A DNA stretch of 35,286 nucleotides from Cochliopodium minus (Eukaryota > Discosea > Himatismenida > Cochliopodiidae). The first letter of the stretch is position 1, and each line of letters opens with the position of its first letter. Where the stretch lies: NCBI GenBank assembly GCA_024220525.1, contig JAMYWO010000047.1, forward strand, positions 166,923-202,208. The letters are read 5' to 3'. Both the position numbers and the translations under genes were made by a program. The notes beneath the pieces were generated by a model. It saw nothing but the letters and a program-made list of their open reading frames with translations. It did not search any database and was not told the origin of the DNA. Below, piece by piece: positions 8,614 to 20,030 of the stretch.

Positions 8614-9925
8614 ATTCAGTAGTCCATTGTAAGGTAGCATTGAGACCATTGTCTAAAAGGCAGTAAACGAGATAAGAAGAATTGTGTAAAAGAGAATAAA
8701 CTAAGAATGACTTGTTTTCTTCTGCCAAATATACTATGGATACATCACTATTCATTTCTGTTTTATCTTTAAACACATACATCCTTTTTTAAAATAATTA
8801 GATTATTAATCAAAAAAAAATTTTTAAAATTAAAATAATAAATAAATAATAAATTATAAAAAATAAAAATAAAAATAAAAATAAATTAAAATAAATTATA
8901 AAAATAAAAATAAAAATAATAATGAGAAAAAAGAAAAAAAACCAAGAAATTTTCATTCTTTCCACTTCTGAATTGAACAAATCTACACCAATGACGGAAT
9001 AATAAGAAGAGGAAGCATTGTATGAAGTAAAAAAATAAACTCTCCTTCCTTGTGAAGAAGGGGAAGAAGTTATAATAAACTTTCCATTTTCCTCATTTAT
9101 TTTGTATGGAAAAGTGATTGAAGAAAATGTTTGTCCATTTCCCAAAATCTTTTCCATTTTATTATTTAAAAATTTAAGAAATAAAAATGAAAATTACACT
9201 CAAAAGCCCATCACCATCGCTCATGGATGATACAAACATTCCTAGTGATGTAAAAATAGGATTATATTTGGAACCACCTTGCACTTTCCATGCAACAGTG
9301 CCATTGCTTGAAATCAAAACAAATGTTTCTTTAATTGAAGAATTTGATGCCATGAGACCTTTTATTCCAAATTTATTCAAAATTTAAACAAACTTTTTTT
9401 TGAATCATTCTTACAATCTCCTTCACTATCCATCCATCCTATGGAGATCCTTTAAAGTTTAATTTGTTAATTTAATTTTTCTCTCTTATATTTTTCTTTT
9501 ACGTTGAATTTGTTGAAGTATATTTCCAATTTATACCTCCAGAAACTTGAAATTTCAATTTTAGATCAAAGCAATTGAATTCGTCAGAAAAAAAAATTTA
9601 CAATTATAGGAAATATATTGAGATGTAAAAGCAGATGCACAAATTACTGAATCACTATTTGAAATACATCCTAATCTAATTGAAGAATATTAATAAAATA
9701 TAGTTGGATTATTGAATTTGACCCTATTCCTGTACCAGTGATATCATTATCCCTCCATAATAATTTGGGTTTAAAATTATTGAAATTTTGTGATGTGAAT
9801 TGGAGATTAGATAGGGCGTTTGTGCATTTCCCCATATAACAGTAACAATTGCTAATTTTTATGAAGAATATACTCCAAATAAGAAAAATAAAAATATATT
9901 TCATATTTCTCTTCAATTTTTCCAT
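8614..9925 (-). CDS. Secreted PQQ/beta-propeller-like protein, 5' part
   Basis: Exons: 9925..9723, 9675..9602, 9545..9503, 9449..9415, 9358..9198, 9148..8943, 8783..8614; all introns GT..AG and in phase. The first 28 residues contain a hydrophobic stretch (IFIFLIWSIFFI) and look like a signal peptide. The rest repeats a pattern of short strands ending in a Trp motif: PKLLWRD, GGINWKYTS, NGTVAWKVQGG, RMKISWMYV, NATLQWTTE. This suggests PQQ-type beta-propeller blades of an extracellular or lumenal protein. Several NxS/T glycosylation sites are present. The frame breaks off at a probable donor after TLQWTTE; without splicing it would end CSFF and stop. The same fold and motif resume in phase at 35157..34617. 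Function is unknown. Confidence 0.62.
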
Positions 9926-10106
9926 TTTTTTTTATTCTTAATTCAACAAATGTGTTTTTGTTGTTGAATTATTAAATAATTTGGAATAGAAAATGCTTTA
10001 ATTATTTTGATATAAAATATTTGCTAAAGAAAAATTATTAACTTCTTTTTTAATTTGATTTACATTTATAAATAAAAAAAAAATTGAAGGATAAACTGTA
10101 AAATAT
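9926..10106. promoter_or_regulatory. Divergent intergenic region between the PQQ-like gene and Snu114
   Basis: 181 bp of A/T-rich DNA between two start codons facing away from each other, so it must hold both promoters. No specific element is recognisable beyond A and T runs. Confidence 0.45.
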
Positions 10107-13100
10107 ATGGAGGATCTTGATTTGTATGATGAATTTGGTAATTATCTTGGGCCAGATCTTGATAATGAAGAAATAGAAGAAAATATTCAAGAAGAAGATG
10201 AAATGGACGAGAGAGAAGATAAAATTGATTCAAAAAAAGATGATATGGATGAAAAAAGTGAAGAAGAAAATATAGGAACAATAGTATTGCATGAAGATAA
10301 AGAATATTATCCTGAAGCATCTGAAATCTATCCTGAAGCTGAAACATTGGTCCAAGATGAAGATACACAACCATTGTCACAACCAATAATTAATCCAATC
10401 AAAAAGAAAATACACAGAGAAGAAGAAAAAGAAATACCAGAAACAAATTTTAACAAACAATTTTTGACAGATTTAATGAATAATGGCAATAGTGTTAGAA
10501 ATATATCGTTAATAGGAAATCTTCACCATGGAAAAACTTCTTTCTTGGATATTTTTGTAAAGAAAACACATCCCGAAAAATCAAAAATAAATAGTGAGAA
10601 ACTCCTTAAATACACAAATACTAGGAAAGATGAAATACAAAGAGGTCTCACCATCAAAAGCAAACCTATTTCTCTCGTATTACAGAATTTAAATGGCAAA
10701 TCTTTTTTATTGAACATCATGGACACTCCTGGCCACGTTAATTTTTCTGATGAAGTAACTGCCGCATTAAGAATAAGTGATGGAGTAGTATTGGTAGTGG
10801 ATGTGATTGAAGGAGTTTTAAATCACACCAAAAATTTGATTTTCCATGCCCTCTCTCAAAATCTCCCCATCACACTTTTCATCAATAAATTAGATCGTTT
10901 GGTTTTGGAAAGCAGATTCCCTCCTAAAGATGCTTACTTCAAAATTAAAGAGATAATAGATATTGTTAATTCTCATATCCTTCAATTTTCTCAATCCAAT
11001 CCTTCCTCCACATTTTCTGCTCCTCTCTTGTCTCCTCGTAAAGGAAATGTTCTTTTTGGAAGTTCCTTATTTGGCTTTTGCTTTTCTCTTCTTTCTTTCG
11101 CAAAAATTTATAACAAAAAAAATGGCGGGGAAATCAACGAAAAGATGTTTGCAGAAAGATTATGGGGTGATATCTATTATAATGCTTTGGATAGAAATTT
11201 CAAAGGAAAGCCTTCCTCTGGTGCCTCTCAAAGAACATTTGTTTCTTTCATTTTGGAGCCTCTTTACAAAATCTTTTCTTTCACTGTTTCTGAGAAGAGT
11301 GAAAATTTGAAGGATGTTCTCTCTCAATTGGGTGTTTATTTAAAACCTACCCACTATGAAATGAACAACATCCCTCTTCTTCGTCTCATCATTTCCAAAT
11401 TTCTCGGAGATTCTAACAACTCTTTTGTGGATGCAATTTCCCAACATATTCCCTCTCCACTAGTTTCTCCTCCCAACAAATTACCCCTCATTTTTCCCAC
11501 CTCTTCTTCTTATCTTTCCTCTAACAAAGAAAGCAATAATTCCAAAGATAAAAAGCAAGATCCTGAACAATTGGCTGTTGAATCTATGCTCAAAAATGAT
11601 AAAGATGGACCCCTCATCATCAACATTGTCAAAAACTATGAATCTCAAGATGGTTCTACTTTTGAATCTCTTGGAAGGATTTTCAGTGGCACCATTCGTA
11701 AAGGTGATCGTTTGAGAGTTTTGGGCGAAGGCTATTCAGTAATAATTTTTAAATTTTTTGATCATATCTTGACAAATACAATCTAAATATACTATATTAA
11801 TCTTATAATCTTAAAATACGATCCTTATGATATACAATATAATCTCTTAGAATACGTTAACTAAATACTCTTTTATTTTTATTCAAAAAAATACTCACAA
11901 AAAAAAAAAGTTTTTTAATTAAACCTTCTTTTGAAATAAATAGATTTTGGAAGAGGAAGACGTTACAGTGAGAGAAGTGACAAGTTTGGCTATATTTCAA
12001 AGCAGATACAACATAGAAATGGAGGAAGTGGGAAGTGGAAACTGGGTGTTGATAGGGGGAGTGTCTGATTGCATTTCAAAAACGGCAACATTGATGTGGG
12101 AAAACATGAAAGGAATAAACATCTTCACTCCTCTTTCTTTCATGACGATAGGGGTGTGCAAAGTGGCAGTGGAGCCCCTCAACCCCTCTGAACTTCCCAA
12201 AATGTTGGATGGATTAAGAAAGTTGGACAAATCGTATCCTCTTTTACACACCAAAGTGGAGGAGAGTGGAGAACATGTGTTGGTGGGAACAGGAGAGTTA
12301 TACTTGGACTGTGTTCTTTACGACATCCGTAATTTGTTTACCGAAATAGAAATAAAGGTGAGCGATCCTGTAGTTTCTTTTTGCGAAACAGTGGTGGACA
12401 CCTCTACCGTCAAATGTTTTGCTCACACTCCCAATCAGGGAAACAAACTCACTTTTATCTGTGAACCTCTTGAAAAAGAAATGGCATTGGACATTGAAAA
12501 CGACAAAATACCCCTCTACTCTCTTTCCAAAGAAAACCTTTCTTCTCTTCTCAGAGAAAAATACGAGTGGGATATCCTCGCTTCCAAATCTTTGTGGGCT
12601 TTCGGTCCCAGTCCCAAAAATGGACCAAATATTCTCTTGGATGATACTCTCCCCTCTGAAGTCGACAAAAACAAACTTTCTTCTTGCAGGGATTCCATAG
12701 TACAAGGTTTTCAATGGTCAACAAGAGAAGGTCCTCTTTGTGAAGAGCCGATCCGTTCCGTCAAATTTAAAATATTGGATGCTACCTTAGCAGATGAACC
12801 CTTTAAAAGAGGAGCAGGTCAAATCATCCCAACCTCAAGAAGAGTGTGTTATTCCTCTTTTCTTACTGCTACTCCTCGTCTGATGGAACCTGTTTTCTTT
12901 GTTGAAATTTTGGCTCCTGAAGAGTGTGTGGCTGCCACCTTTACCATCTTGGCAAGAAGAAGAGGAAATGTACTCTCTGAAACTTTGAAACCAGGTACTC
13001 CCTTTACTCTTATTCAAGCTCATTTGCCTGTCATGGATTCTTATGGTTTTGAAACTGATTTGAGATGTCACACTCAAGGAATGGCTTTTTGTACTACTGT

Positions 13101-13305
13101 TTTTGATCATTGGCAGAATGTTCCAGGAGATCCTCTCGATAAAAATGTATTATTAAAACCTTTGCAACCTTCTCAAACTCAAGATCTTGCAAGAGAATTT
13201 GTTGTAAAAACCAGAAGAAGAAAGGGTCTTTCTGATGACGTTGCGATTTCTCACTTTTTTGATGAAAAAATGATTTTGAATACACAAAATCTATTTAATT
13301 TTTAA
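10107..13305 (+). CDS. snu114: Snu114/EFTUD2, U5 snRNP GTPase
   Basis: Two exons, 10107..11738 and 11944..13305 (TAA), 997 residues; human EFTUD2 is 972. The 205-bp intron has GT..AG ends, is phase 0 and carries stops in the unspliced frame. The N-terminus [18 protein letters not shown] is the diagnostic start of the family, followed by a long acidic region. GTPase motifs: G1 GNLHHGKT (137-144), switch Thr in RGLT (179-182), DTPGH (206-210), NKLD (260-263). The second exon gives EF-2-like domains with [16 protein letters not shown]-like and [16 protein letters not shown] blocks and the [17 protein letters not shown] ending. In the U5 snRNP, Snu114 works with Prp8 and Brr2 in spliceosome activation and disassembly. 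An insertion rich in Ser/Asn (about residues 455-490) separates GTPase domain and domain 2. Converges on CWC22. Confidence 0.96.
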
Positions 13306-13405
13306 TAATATTTCCCATTAAACTTATTTAAATAATAATTTTTTTTTTGACTTTTTCCGATTTCAAATAATTTTTTTTTGATTGAAAAAGGTATTGAAAA
13401 TTTTT

Positions 13406-15377
13406 TTATTTCTTTTGTTTCTTCTTTTTTTTTTCAGATGAGGAAGAATCAGAAGAAGAATCAGAAGAAGAAGAGGAATCAGAAGAAGAGGAATCAGAAG
13501 AAGAGGAATCATCAGAGGAATCAGAGGAATCAGAAGAAGAGGAAGAATCTTCTTGTTTGGTTACACGAGGTAAGGTTTTTAGAGCCTCCCTCATGCCCTC
13601 TGTCAAAGCACCTAAACCAATCGAAGTAAAAAAATTGATGGCAAAGCGGGTGCTTGTAGCATGGTTCATAGGCAATAATCCAGAGATATGAGGTTCGATG
13701 AGAGGATCTTTAAATCTTTTGCACAAAAGATTAATACCCAAATATTCTGCCATTTCTTGAAAAAGGATTTTGATGAAAATTCTTGAAGAAGAGGTGGTCT
13801 CCCTTTCGTTCAAATGGATGAATTCTAAAGCAGACCAAGGAAGAGAATCAGTGTAAAAAAGATGAGCAAACAATTTGGCAACATTTCTAAGTTTGTTGGT
13901 TTCGAGTTGATGGATGTTTTCGTACCAATCAGAGAAAAGTTTTTTGTAAATGAATTGATATTCTTTTCTCAAATCACAAAACTTTTGAGCAAGCAAGGCG
14001 TAGTATCTCAAAAAACCCCTTTCTTGTGAACAACATTCAACAATCATGTTTGCGAGAACTTCTTCGTGTCCCTCTATCTTTAAATTCAACAGTTTGTGAG
14101 CACATTCATCATCACTGACAGAAGACATGATGGTGATGTAAATTTGTCTCCTCAAGTTAATCATTTCTGTTTCTGTTTTGTCTTTTATCACTTGTGTTTC
14201 TGTCTTTTTCTCATCTTTTGAATCTGAACTATCATCTGAACTATCAGAGCTGTCTGAACTGTCATCCGAGCTATCTGAACTATCAGAACTATCTTCTCCT
14301 TTTTATTAAAAAAATTTAATTGATTTTTTTTCAGAGAGATATTTAAAAAAAAAATTTCAAACCCAAAATTTTGTTTTTGAGAGAATTCCATTTTTGATTG
14401 GATTGTTTGAAATTTGGATCAAAAGAGAAGAGATCAAGATCATTCTGAGGATCATAAGAGTTGGAAAGGGAAAGATGTTGATGGGTGATTTTATCATCTT
14501 CTTCTACGAGATCCAACTGAGGGATTACAATTGGAAAATCTTTGAATTTGGATTTTCTGATTGAAAATAATTGTTCGATGAAATACTGAGTTCTTTTATC
14601 TATTTCTCCTTCTTGTAATATATGTCTAAATGCATCAAATACATCATTGAATGGTTTAGGATTGATTTCAGAAAGATATAGACCACATTCTCTCACGAAA
14701 TGAAAGGATATCTCGATACTTTCTTTTGTTGGCTTATCTAACAAGAGTGCAAGTATTTGGAGACCTATCAATTCTGATGCTACCTGTTGATTGATGAGAT
14801 GGGAAATAAATAAAACACATGTGATGGAACTATCTTTGTTATTTCTTTTAAATTCGATTTGAAAAGTGTTTATCAATCTTGTCAACAACAATTCTCCTAT
14901 TTCTGGCACTTTTGAATTTATCACACAAATTAATGATGCATAAAGTGAACTAAATTTTGGAGATGCTTTTTGACAATTAAGAATAGATTTCACCAATATC
15001 CCTTTTCCTCTGTATAAATTTTCTCTAAAGAATTCAGGTATCAGATTTGCTGTTTAAAGAAAGGATAAATTTGAAAAATGAAATTTATATCTATTTGTAC
15101 CTATATTGGTTGTATTTAATTTATTTAATAGTCCATTAATTGTTTTTTTGAGTGCTTCCCAACTTAATTTTTGATAATTTTCGCTCTCTCTATCTCTTTC
15201 TTCAGATATTAATTTTGCTAATTTAAAAGGAGGAATATAGATGTTGTTATCTATTTTCTTTTTTTCAATGACATTCTTTAGTTTTGATAATTCTTGTTCA
15301 TTTGTTGTTGGCTCCTTTTTTTCTGGAGAATTTTTTGTTGATTTCCTTTTATTATCAGAATCTCTCTCTTTTGACAT
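13406..15377 (-). CDS. cwc22: CWC22, spliceosome-associated MIF4G/MA3 protein
   Basis: Three exons: 15377..15101, 15049..14363, 14298..13406 (TAA), 618 residues. Introns are 51 and 64 bp and both split Gly/Ala codons in phase 1. The N-terminus is charged, then IYIPPFKLAKL and SWEALKKTINGLLNKLNTTNI start the MIF4G domain (about 50-270), which includes EIGELLLTRLI, CVLFISHLINQQVA and LQEGEIDKR. Exon 3 starts with a Ser/Asp tract and then the MA3 domain (INLRRQIYITIMSSV, CCSQERGFLRYY, ETNKLRNVAKLFAHL, TTSSSRIFIKILFQEMAEYL). The last 55 residues are a Ser/Asp run with a Lys tail. CWC22 is needed for spliceosome activation and, in animals, delivers eIF4A3 for exon-junction-complex assembly. Its 3' end is 100 bp from the Snu114 stop, tail to tail. 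Confidence 0.95.
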
Positions 15378-15510
15378 TGAAGAAGTTTCTTAGATCAAAA
15401 TCTTTCAATTTTTTTTTATATTTTTCAGAAAAATAGCTAAATATTCGTTAGATATAAATAATTGTGGAAAGCAAGTTGAGATGGATAATGAATTTTAAAA
15501 ACGAATTTAA

Positions 15511-18500
15511 TCAAAAATTAGTTGTTCTCATTTCTAATACAAAATTTTTCATTTCTGAATTGGAAGAATAAAAATATAACAATCTCTGAACAAAAATTTG
15601 TTCTTTAGGTTGATTTGCTAACATCAAATGAGGATCAGAATTTTCGCATCTCAAAAAAGAAGGAACAAAAACAAGAGCCAAATTGGTTACACTCATCAAC
15701 GTAACTTCCGCAAATTTTTCCTGTCCCAATTCCGAAATGAATTCTAATAAATAAGATGCTACCTCTCTATGTGAGGGAGGGAGATCTTTAAATATTTGGA
15801 AATACAAATTGAAATTATTTTGATCATCTGCAGCTTGAATACAAGCTTTCAAAAATAAAAAAAGAATTTAAATAAAAAAAAATTAAAAAAAAATTATCTT
15901 TACTTTCATAATCTGGAAATAAAGGGACAGGAAGTTTTCTGAGCCAAGATTTGAGGAGGGAGGCATAAATATGAGGATCCTTGGTTTTGAGGGAATAGAT
16001 ACCATAGTATTTGGACTTTATGATGCTTTCTATGTGCGTGGAGAGCTCTTTTGTTGCAACTGACAAACGAAAAATTCCTATTTGAAAAAAAAAAATAATT
16101 TATAAAAATAATAATAAAAAAAAAGGTTTACCTTGTGTCTTGAAAACTTCGAATCTATACAACTCTTCAACCAAAAAATTTATAAAACAAGGAATAAACA
16201 AGTTTGGGTAAACAGAAATTTGGTACTCCATGATTTCTTCGAGTGAGGCAGTAAAAATGTTGATGTTCTTCACAATAAAAAAGAAAAAATTAAATCAACA
16301 AAAGTTTTAGGAAAAAAAAAAAATTACTCTTTTCTTTTTGGTTTTTGCGAATTTTCTTGGGGTGGTGCCAGAACTGGAAGGACTGGTAGAACCAGAGTTG
16401 ACTACCAAGTTTGCATTTTTTGGCTCGAAAGTGTAAAGCAAATTTTCATTTTTGAAATTGTGTTCGTCGAGGATATGTCTAAAGTAAATAAAAAAAAAAA
16501 ATTTGAAAAATAAAAAATATTTTTAAATAAATATGTAAATAAAAACAAAACTTTAGAAATAAAAACAAATATATTTTTTAATTTTTTTTTTTTACCTCAA
16601 AACATTTCCAATGATCAAAGACTGGCCAATGAAAATGGACTCGTTGGTAGATTTGGAGATACCAACTTTAATCATCCAGGTGATAAACTCAGAACCAAGA
16701 AGGATGTTTTTGTAAGTGTTGTGTTTGTATTTTTTGGTTTTTATGATGGATTCGACGCCCAACTCAAAAAGCTTTTTTTTCAAAGTTAATGCCCTTTCAT
16801 CTACTTTGTTGTCCGTCCCTCCACTGTTATTCCTAAAAAAATGATAAAATGAAATGTATTTCAAAAAAAAAAAAAAAATTAAGAAAAAATGAAAAAAATT
16901 ATGAAAAATAAAATTTATAAAATTTTTTTTTAATAATAATGAAAAAATGAAAGTATACATTCTGTTTCCGACTTCTTGTTTGACTTGCGCGCTCTGAGAG
17001 ATGAAGATTTCACGGGGAGTCTGTTTGTAATCATTTCCATTATTTCCCTTTAAATTTGGCACATTCAACTTTTTGAGACTGGAGATGTGAAGATTGGGTG
17101 TGTTGTTCTTTTCCACTTTGTTATCTTTTTTTAAAAAAATTTGTGATTTTAAAGTTTAACTAAAAAAAGTCATTTTATTTTTTTAATTAATTTTTTTTTA
17201 TTTTTTTTTTTTTTTATTCATACTTTTTGTTTTAAATTTTTATAATTTAGTTTTTATCATTATTTATTTTTACTTTATTTTTTACATTTTATATTATTAT
17301 TATTCACATTTTTTTTTTTTAAAAATTATATTTTATATTTTCTATTATTATATTAATATTTTTTTATTAAGAAAAATTTTACTTTTGAGAGGGGAAGAAG
17401 TGAGGAGAGGATCATACATGCCGACATGGTTTTCAGGGTTGGATTGTTGAAAGATGGAGGAAGTGGTGTGTCGAAGAGAAGTGGTAGGAGGAGAGTAGGA
17501 GGAGATGGTGAGGGGTGTTCTTGAAGGTGGGGATGATGGATTTGGTGGAGATTGTGATCTTAATACTGGCGAATGTGTCATGTGTACGGTGGAGTGGCCT
17601 TTTATATTTTTACAAAAATCAAATTATTTTTTAATGTTTAATATGTCAAAAAAAAAAATTAAAATAAATTAAAATTAGTAAAACTAAAATAAATTAAAAA
17701 TAAATAGTAAACACTTTAAATTAAAAATGTAAAATATGAAATAAATTTAAAATATGAAATAAATTTAAAAAAAAAGACTAATGAATAAATATCAAACACT
17801 TGAAATAAATAAAAAAAAGAATTTTATCAATCAAGATGTTTTGGAATAAAAAGAACATTTTTTTGTTACCAAAATTAGGATGGTTGAGATTGCTGGAAGA
17901 ATGAGAAATGGAAAAGGAGCGCAAGGGAGAAGTACTGCTGCGAGGAGGGGAAGTAGTGCCTCCATGTACACTACTACTGTTATTACTGTTATTATTACTA
18001 TTGTTATTATTATTATTACTATTGGATAAGTCACCACTTTGATTGTCACGAGAAGAAGAGTTGGGAACATAGATGGGGGAAGAAGGAAGCTTGACAGTTT
18101 GCGACAAGTAAAGAGTGGAGGACTTTTTGCGGATATTATCAGAGGAGGGATTGTTTGAGGAGGAGGAGGAGGTTGTTGCTGTTGTGGGGGATCCTGATAT
18201 CTTCTCATCGCTTTTCACTCTGAAGAGGGATAAATCAAATTGAGATTTGCTTAGATTGAATCTTTGGAGTTTGGTTTGTTGGCTTGTGGGGGAGGAGATG
18301 TTCGTTTTCAAAGAGTCGATTTCCTTGACGGAGGAGGATTTTCTGAAATTGGAGATTCTTTCACTGGGAGAGGAGGGTTCTTTTGTATTAGATACAGAAA
18401 CAACTTCTTCTTCTTCATCATCCTCTATTTCTTCCTCATCTTGATTGATGCTATCGCCTTTCTCTTTTTCTTGGCTATCGTCTATTTCCCCATTCTTTAT

Positions 18501-19722
18501 TTCTTCTTCGCCTTTGTTTGTCGAGTTTGTTTTCTTTTTGATTTTAGTTTTTCTGAAAATTTTCTTTTTGATTATTTTCTTTGTTTGCGAATGCTTTGGT
18601 GATTTGGGAGGACTCACCAATTTGGGTTTGGAGATTTTTTGATTCGATTTTGTTAGTTCCTTTTAAATAATTGAAAATTAAGGAAGGATAATTTAATTGA
18701 TAATAAAGTTTAAAAAAACTGCATTTAATTTTGATTCTTACCACCAAATTTTCTATCCATTTTTTTTGTGATGTTTGATTTTCCGCCCAAAAAGCATAAA
18801 TTTGTTCGTTTATATTCAAGTGAATACAAAATCTATTTCCCATTCTCTTCCCTCCATCCGATACACTCTTCAAATTTTTTAAATTTATAATTGCCATTAT
18901 CCATTTATCCTCAAAATCCTTCAATCAAATAATATGTTAATTTTCCAAATTGAATAAATAATTTAAATCAAACTCGAATATGGTATAAATTCAACATTTG
19001 ATAACCAAATAATCAAAATTATATTAAATATTCATGTTTCTTACTTGTTTTGATTGAAATAAATAAAATTTGCTGTGTTGAAGGACAAGAAATCTTCAAA
19101 AAATAAAGAAAAATTAGCAAAAAAAAAATTCATATTTAATTTATACCTTTTCTTCAATCCTTCTTCAAACCAAAGTACAAGTGAACAATAAGAAATTTGT
19201 TCGAATTGAAAAGATTCTTTAAATTTCGTTTTATCTTCATCTTCTAAAAATAATTTATCAATCAATTCATTTGAATCATCAGAGCTTTTTTTCTTCTTTT
19301 CTGTAATAATTGTTAAGATAAAAAATAAATATTTAAAATGGTTTGAAATAAAAAGAAAAAATATAAATACTCTTCACTGATCTCTTTGATTTCTTTTTTA
19401 GACCTATTCTTATATTTTCGTTTGAGTTATGAGGTGATGTTTCTTTTTCTTGATCTCCATCATTGGAAGAGGTCTCGTTGGTTGAACTATCTTCTAATTC
19501 ATCTATATTATTATGCTTCGAAATATTCAACAATAAATCTTCCAAAGAATCATCTAATTCTTCCAATTTATAATCTTTATCATTCTTTTTTTTGATTGGC
19601 TTTTCTTGATCGGTTTGGACATTATTCAAATCTATTTCCGTTTTCATTAACATTTGTCTCCATAAATCCTTGGGAATAGCGAGTGTATTATGCTTGGATT
19701 TTTTGATAGCATTTTTATTCAT
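15511..19722 (-). CDS. PH-DEP-RhoGAP signalling protein
   Basis: Twelve exons: 19722..19371, 19300..19147, 19093..19045, 18918..18742, 18659..17870, 17598..17383, 17124..16959, 16832..16596, 16478..16328, 16267..16132, 16077..15904, 15845..15511 (TAA); 978 residues, all junctions in phase. An acidic N-terminus leads to a PH domain (about 145-245; GLKKRFLVLQHSKFYLFQ, ending FWAENQTSQKKWIENL). Then a long Ser/Asn/Pro linker, a DEP domain (about 640-735; LLGSEFITWMIK), and RhoGAP (about 765-970) with the arginine finger in GIFRLS (Arg813) and helices LLKSWLRKLPVPLFP and NLALVFVPSFLR. It should switch off Rho/Rac GTPases at membranes. A further in-frame upstream exon is possible, since the frame is open to about 19780, so the start is the least certain part. 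Confidence 0.88.
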
Positions 19723-20030
19723 CCTATCAGAATTTTTTTTATTTATTTCATTTATTTCAGGCAAAATTAGATCAGAGTGTATACTATTAATTTGAGATTG
19801 CTTTTGTTAAATATTGTTACTTATTATTGTGCATTGTTTCAAAAAAATATTTTTTAACAAATTCTGTTTGCCAAAACCGATAATACCCCCTAGTAAATTA
19901 TTTCATATAGAATTTGAAATCTGGGAATGATTCAATACATAAACAGAGTATTAAAAAAAATAATTTATCATTGAAAAATAAAAAAAAATTTCTGTTTTAA
20001 AAGAAAACTTAACGTCTTTCATTCATTGAC
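19723..20030. promoter_or_regulatory. Divergent intergenic region between RhoGAP and LD-repeat genes
   Basis: About 300 bp between two genes that diverge. It contains a weakly coding-like minus-strand part up to about 19790 and a possible short 5' exon (ATG around 19834), then A/T-rich DNA with one slightly less A/T-rich patch (19870-19935). Both promoters should be here; no defined motif was seen. Confidence 0.4.

Noticed and set aside
11739-11943. Apparent frameshift or split in Snu114 into two ORFs
   Set aside because: GT..AG ends, phase 0, and joining restores the family sequence EGYS|ILEEEDV; it is an intron.
12298-12714. Antisense ORFs inside Snu114 exon 2
   Set aside because: No family resemblance; the plus frame is a highly conserved EF-2-like protein.
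19790-19840. Short extra 5' exon of the RhoGAP gene (ATG near 19834, 37-bp intron)
   Set aside because: In phase and possible, but the intron would be very short and nothing in the family supports it; start kept at 19722.
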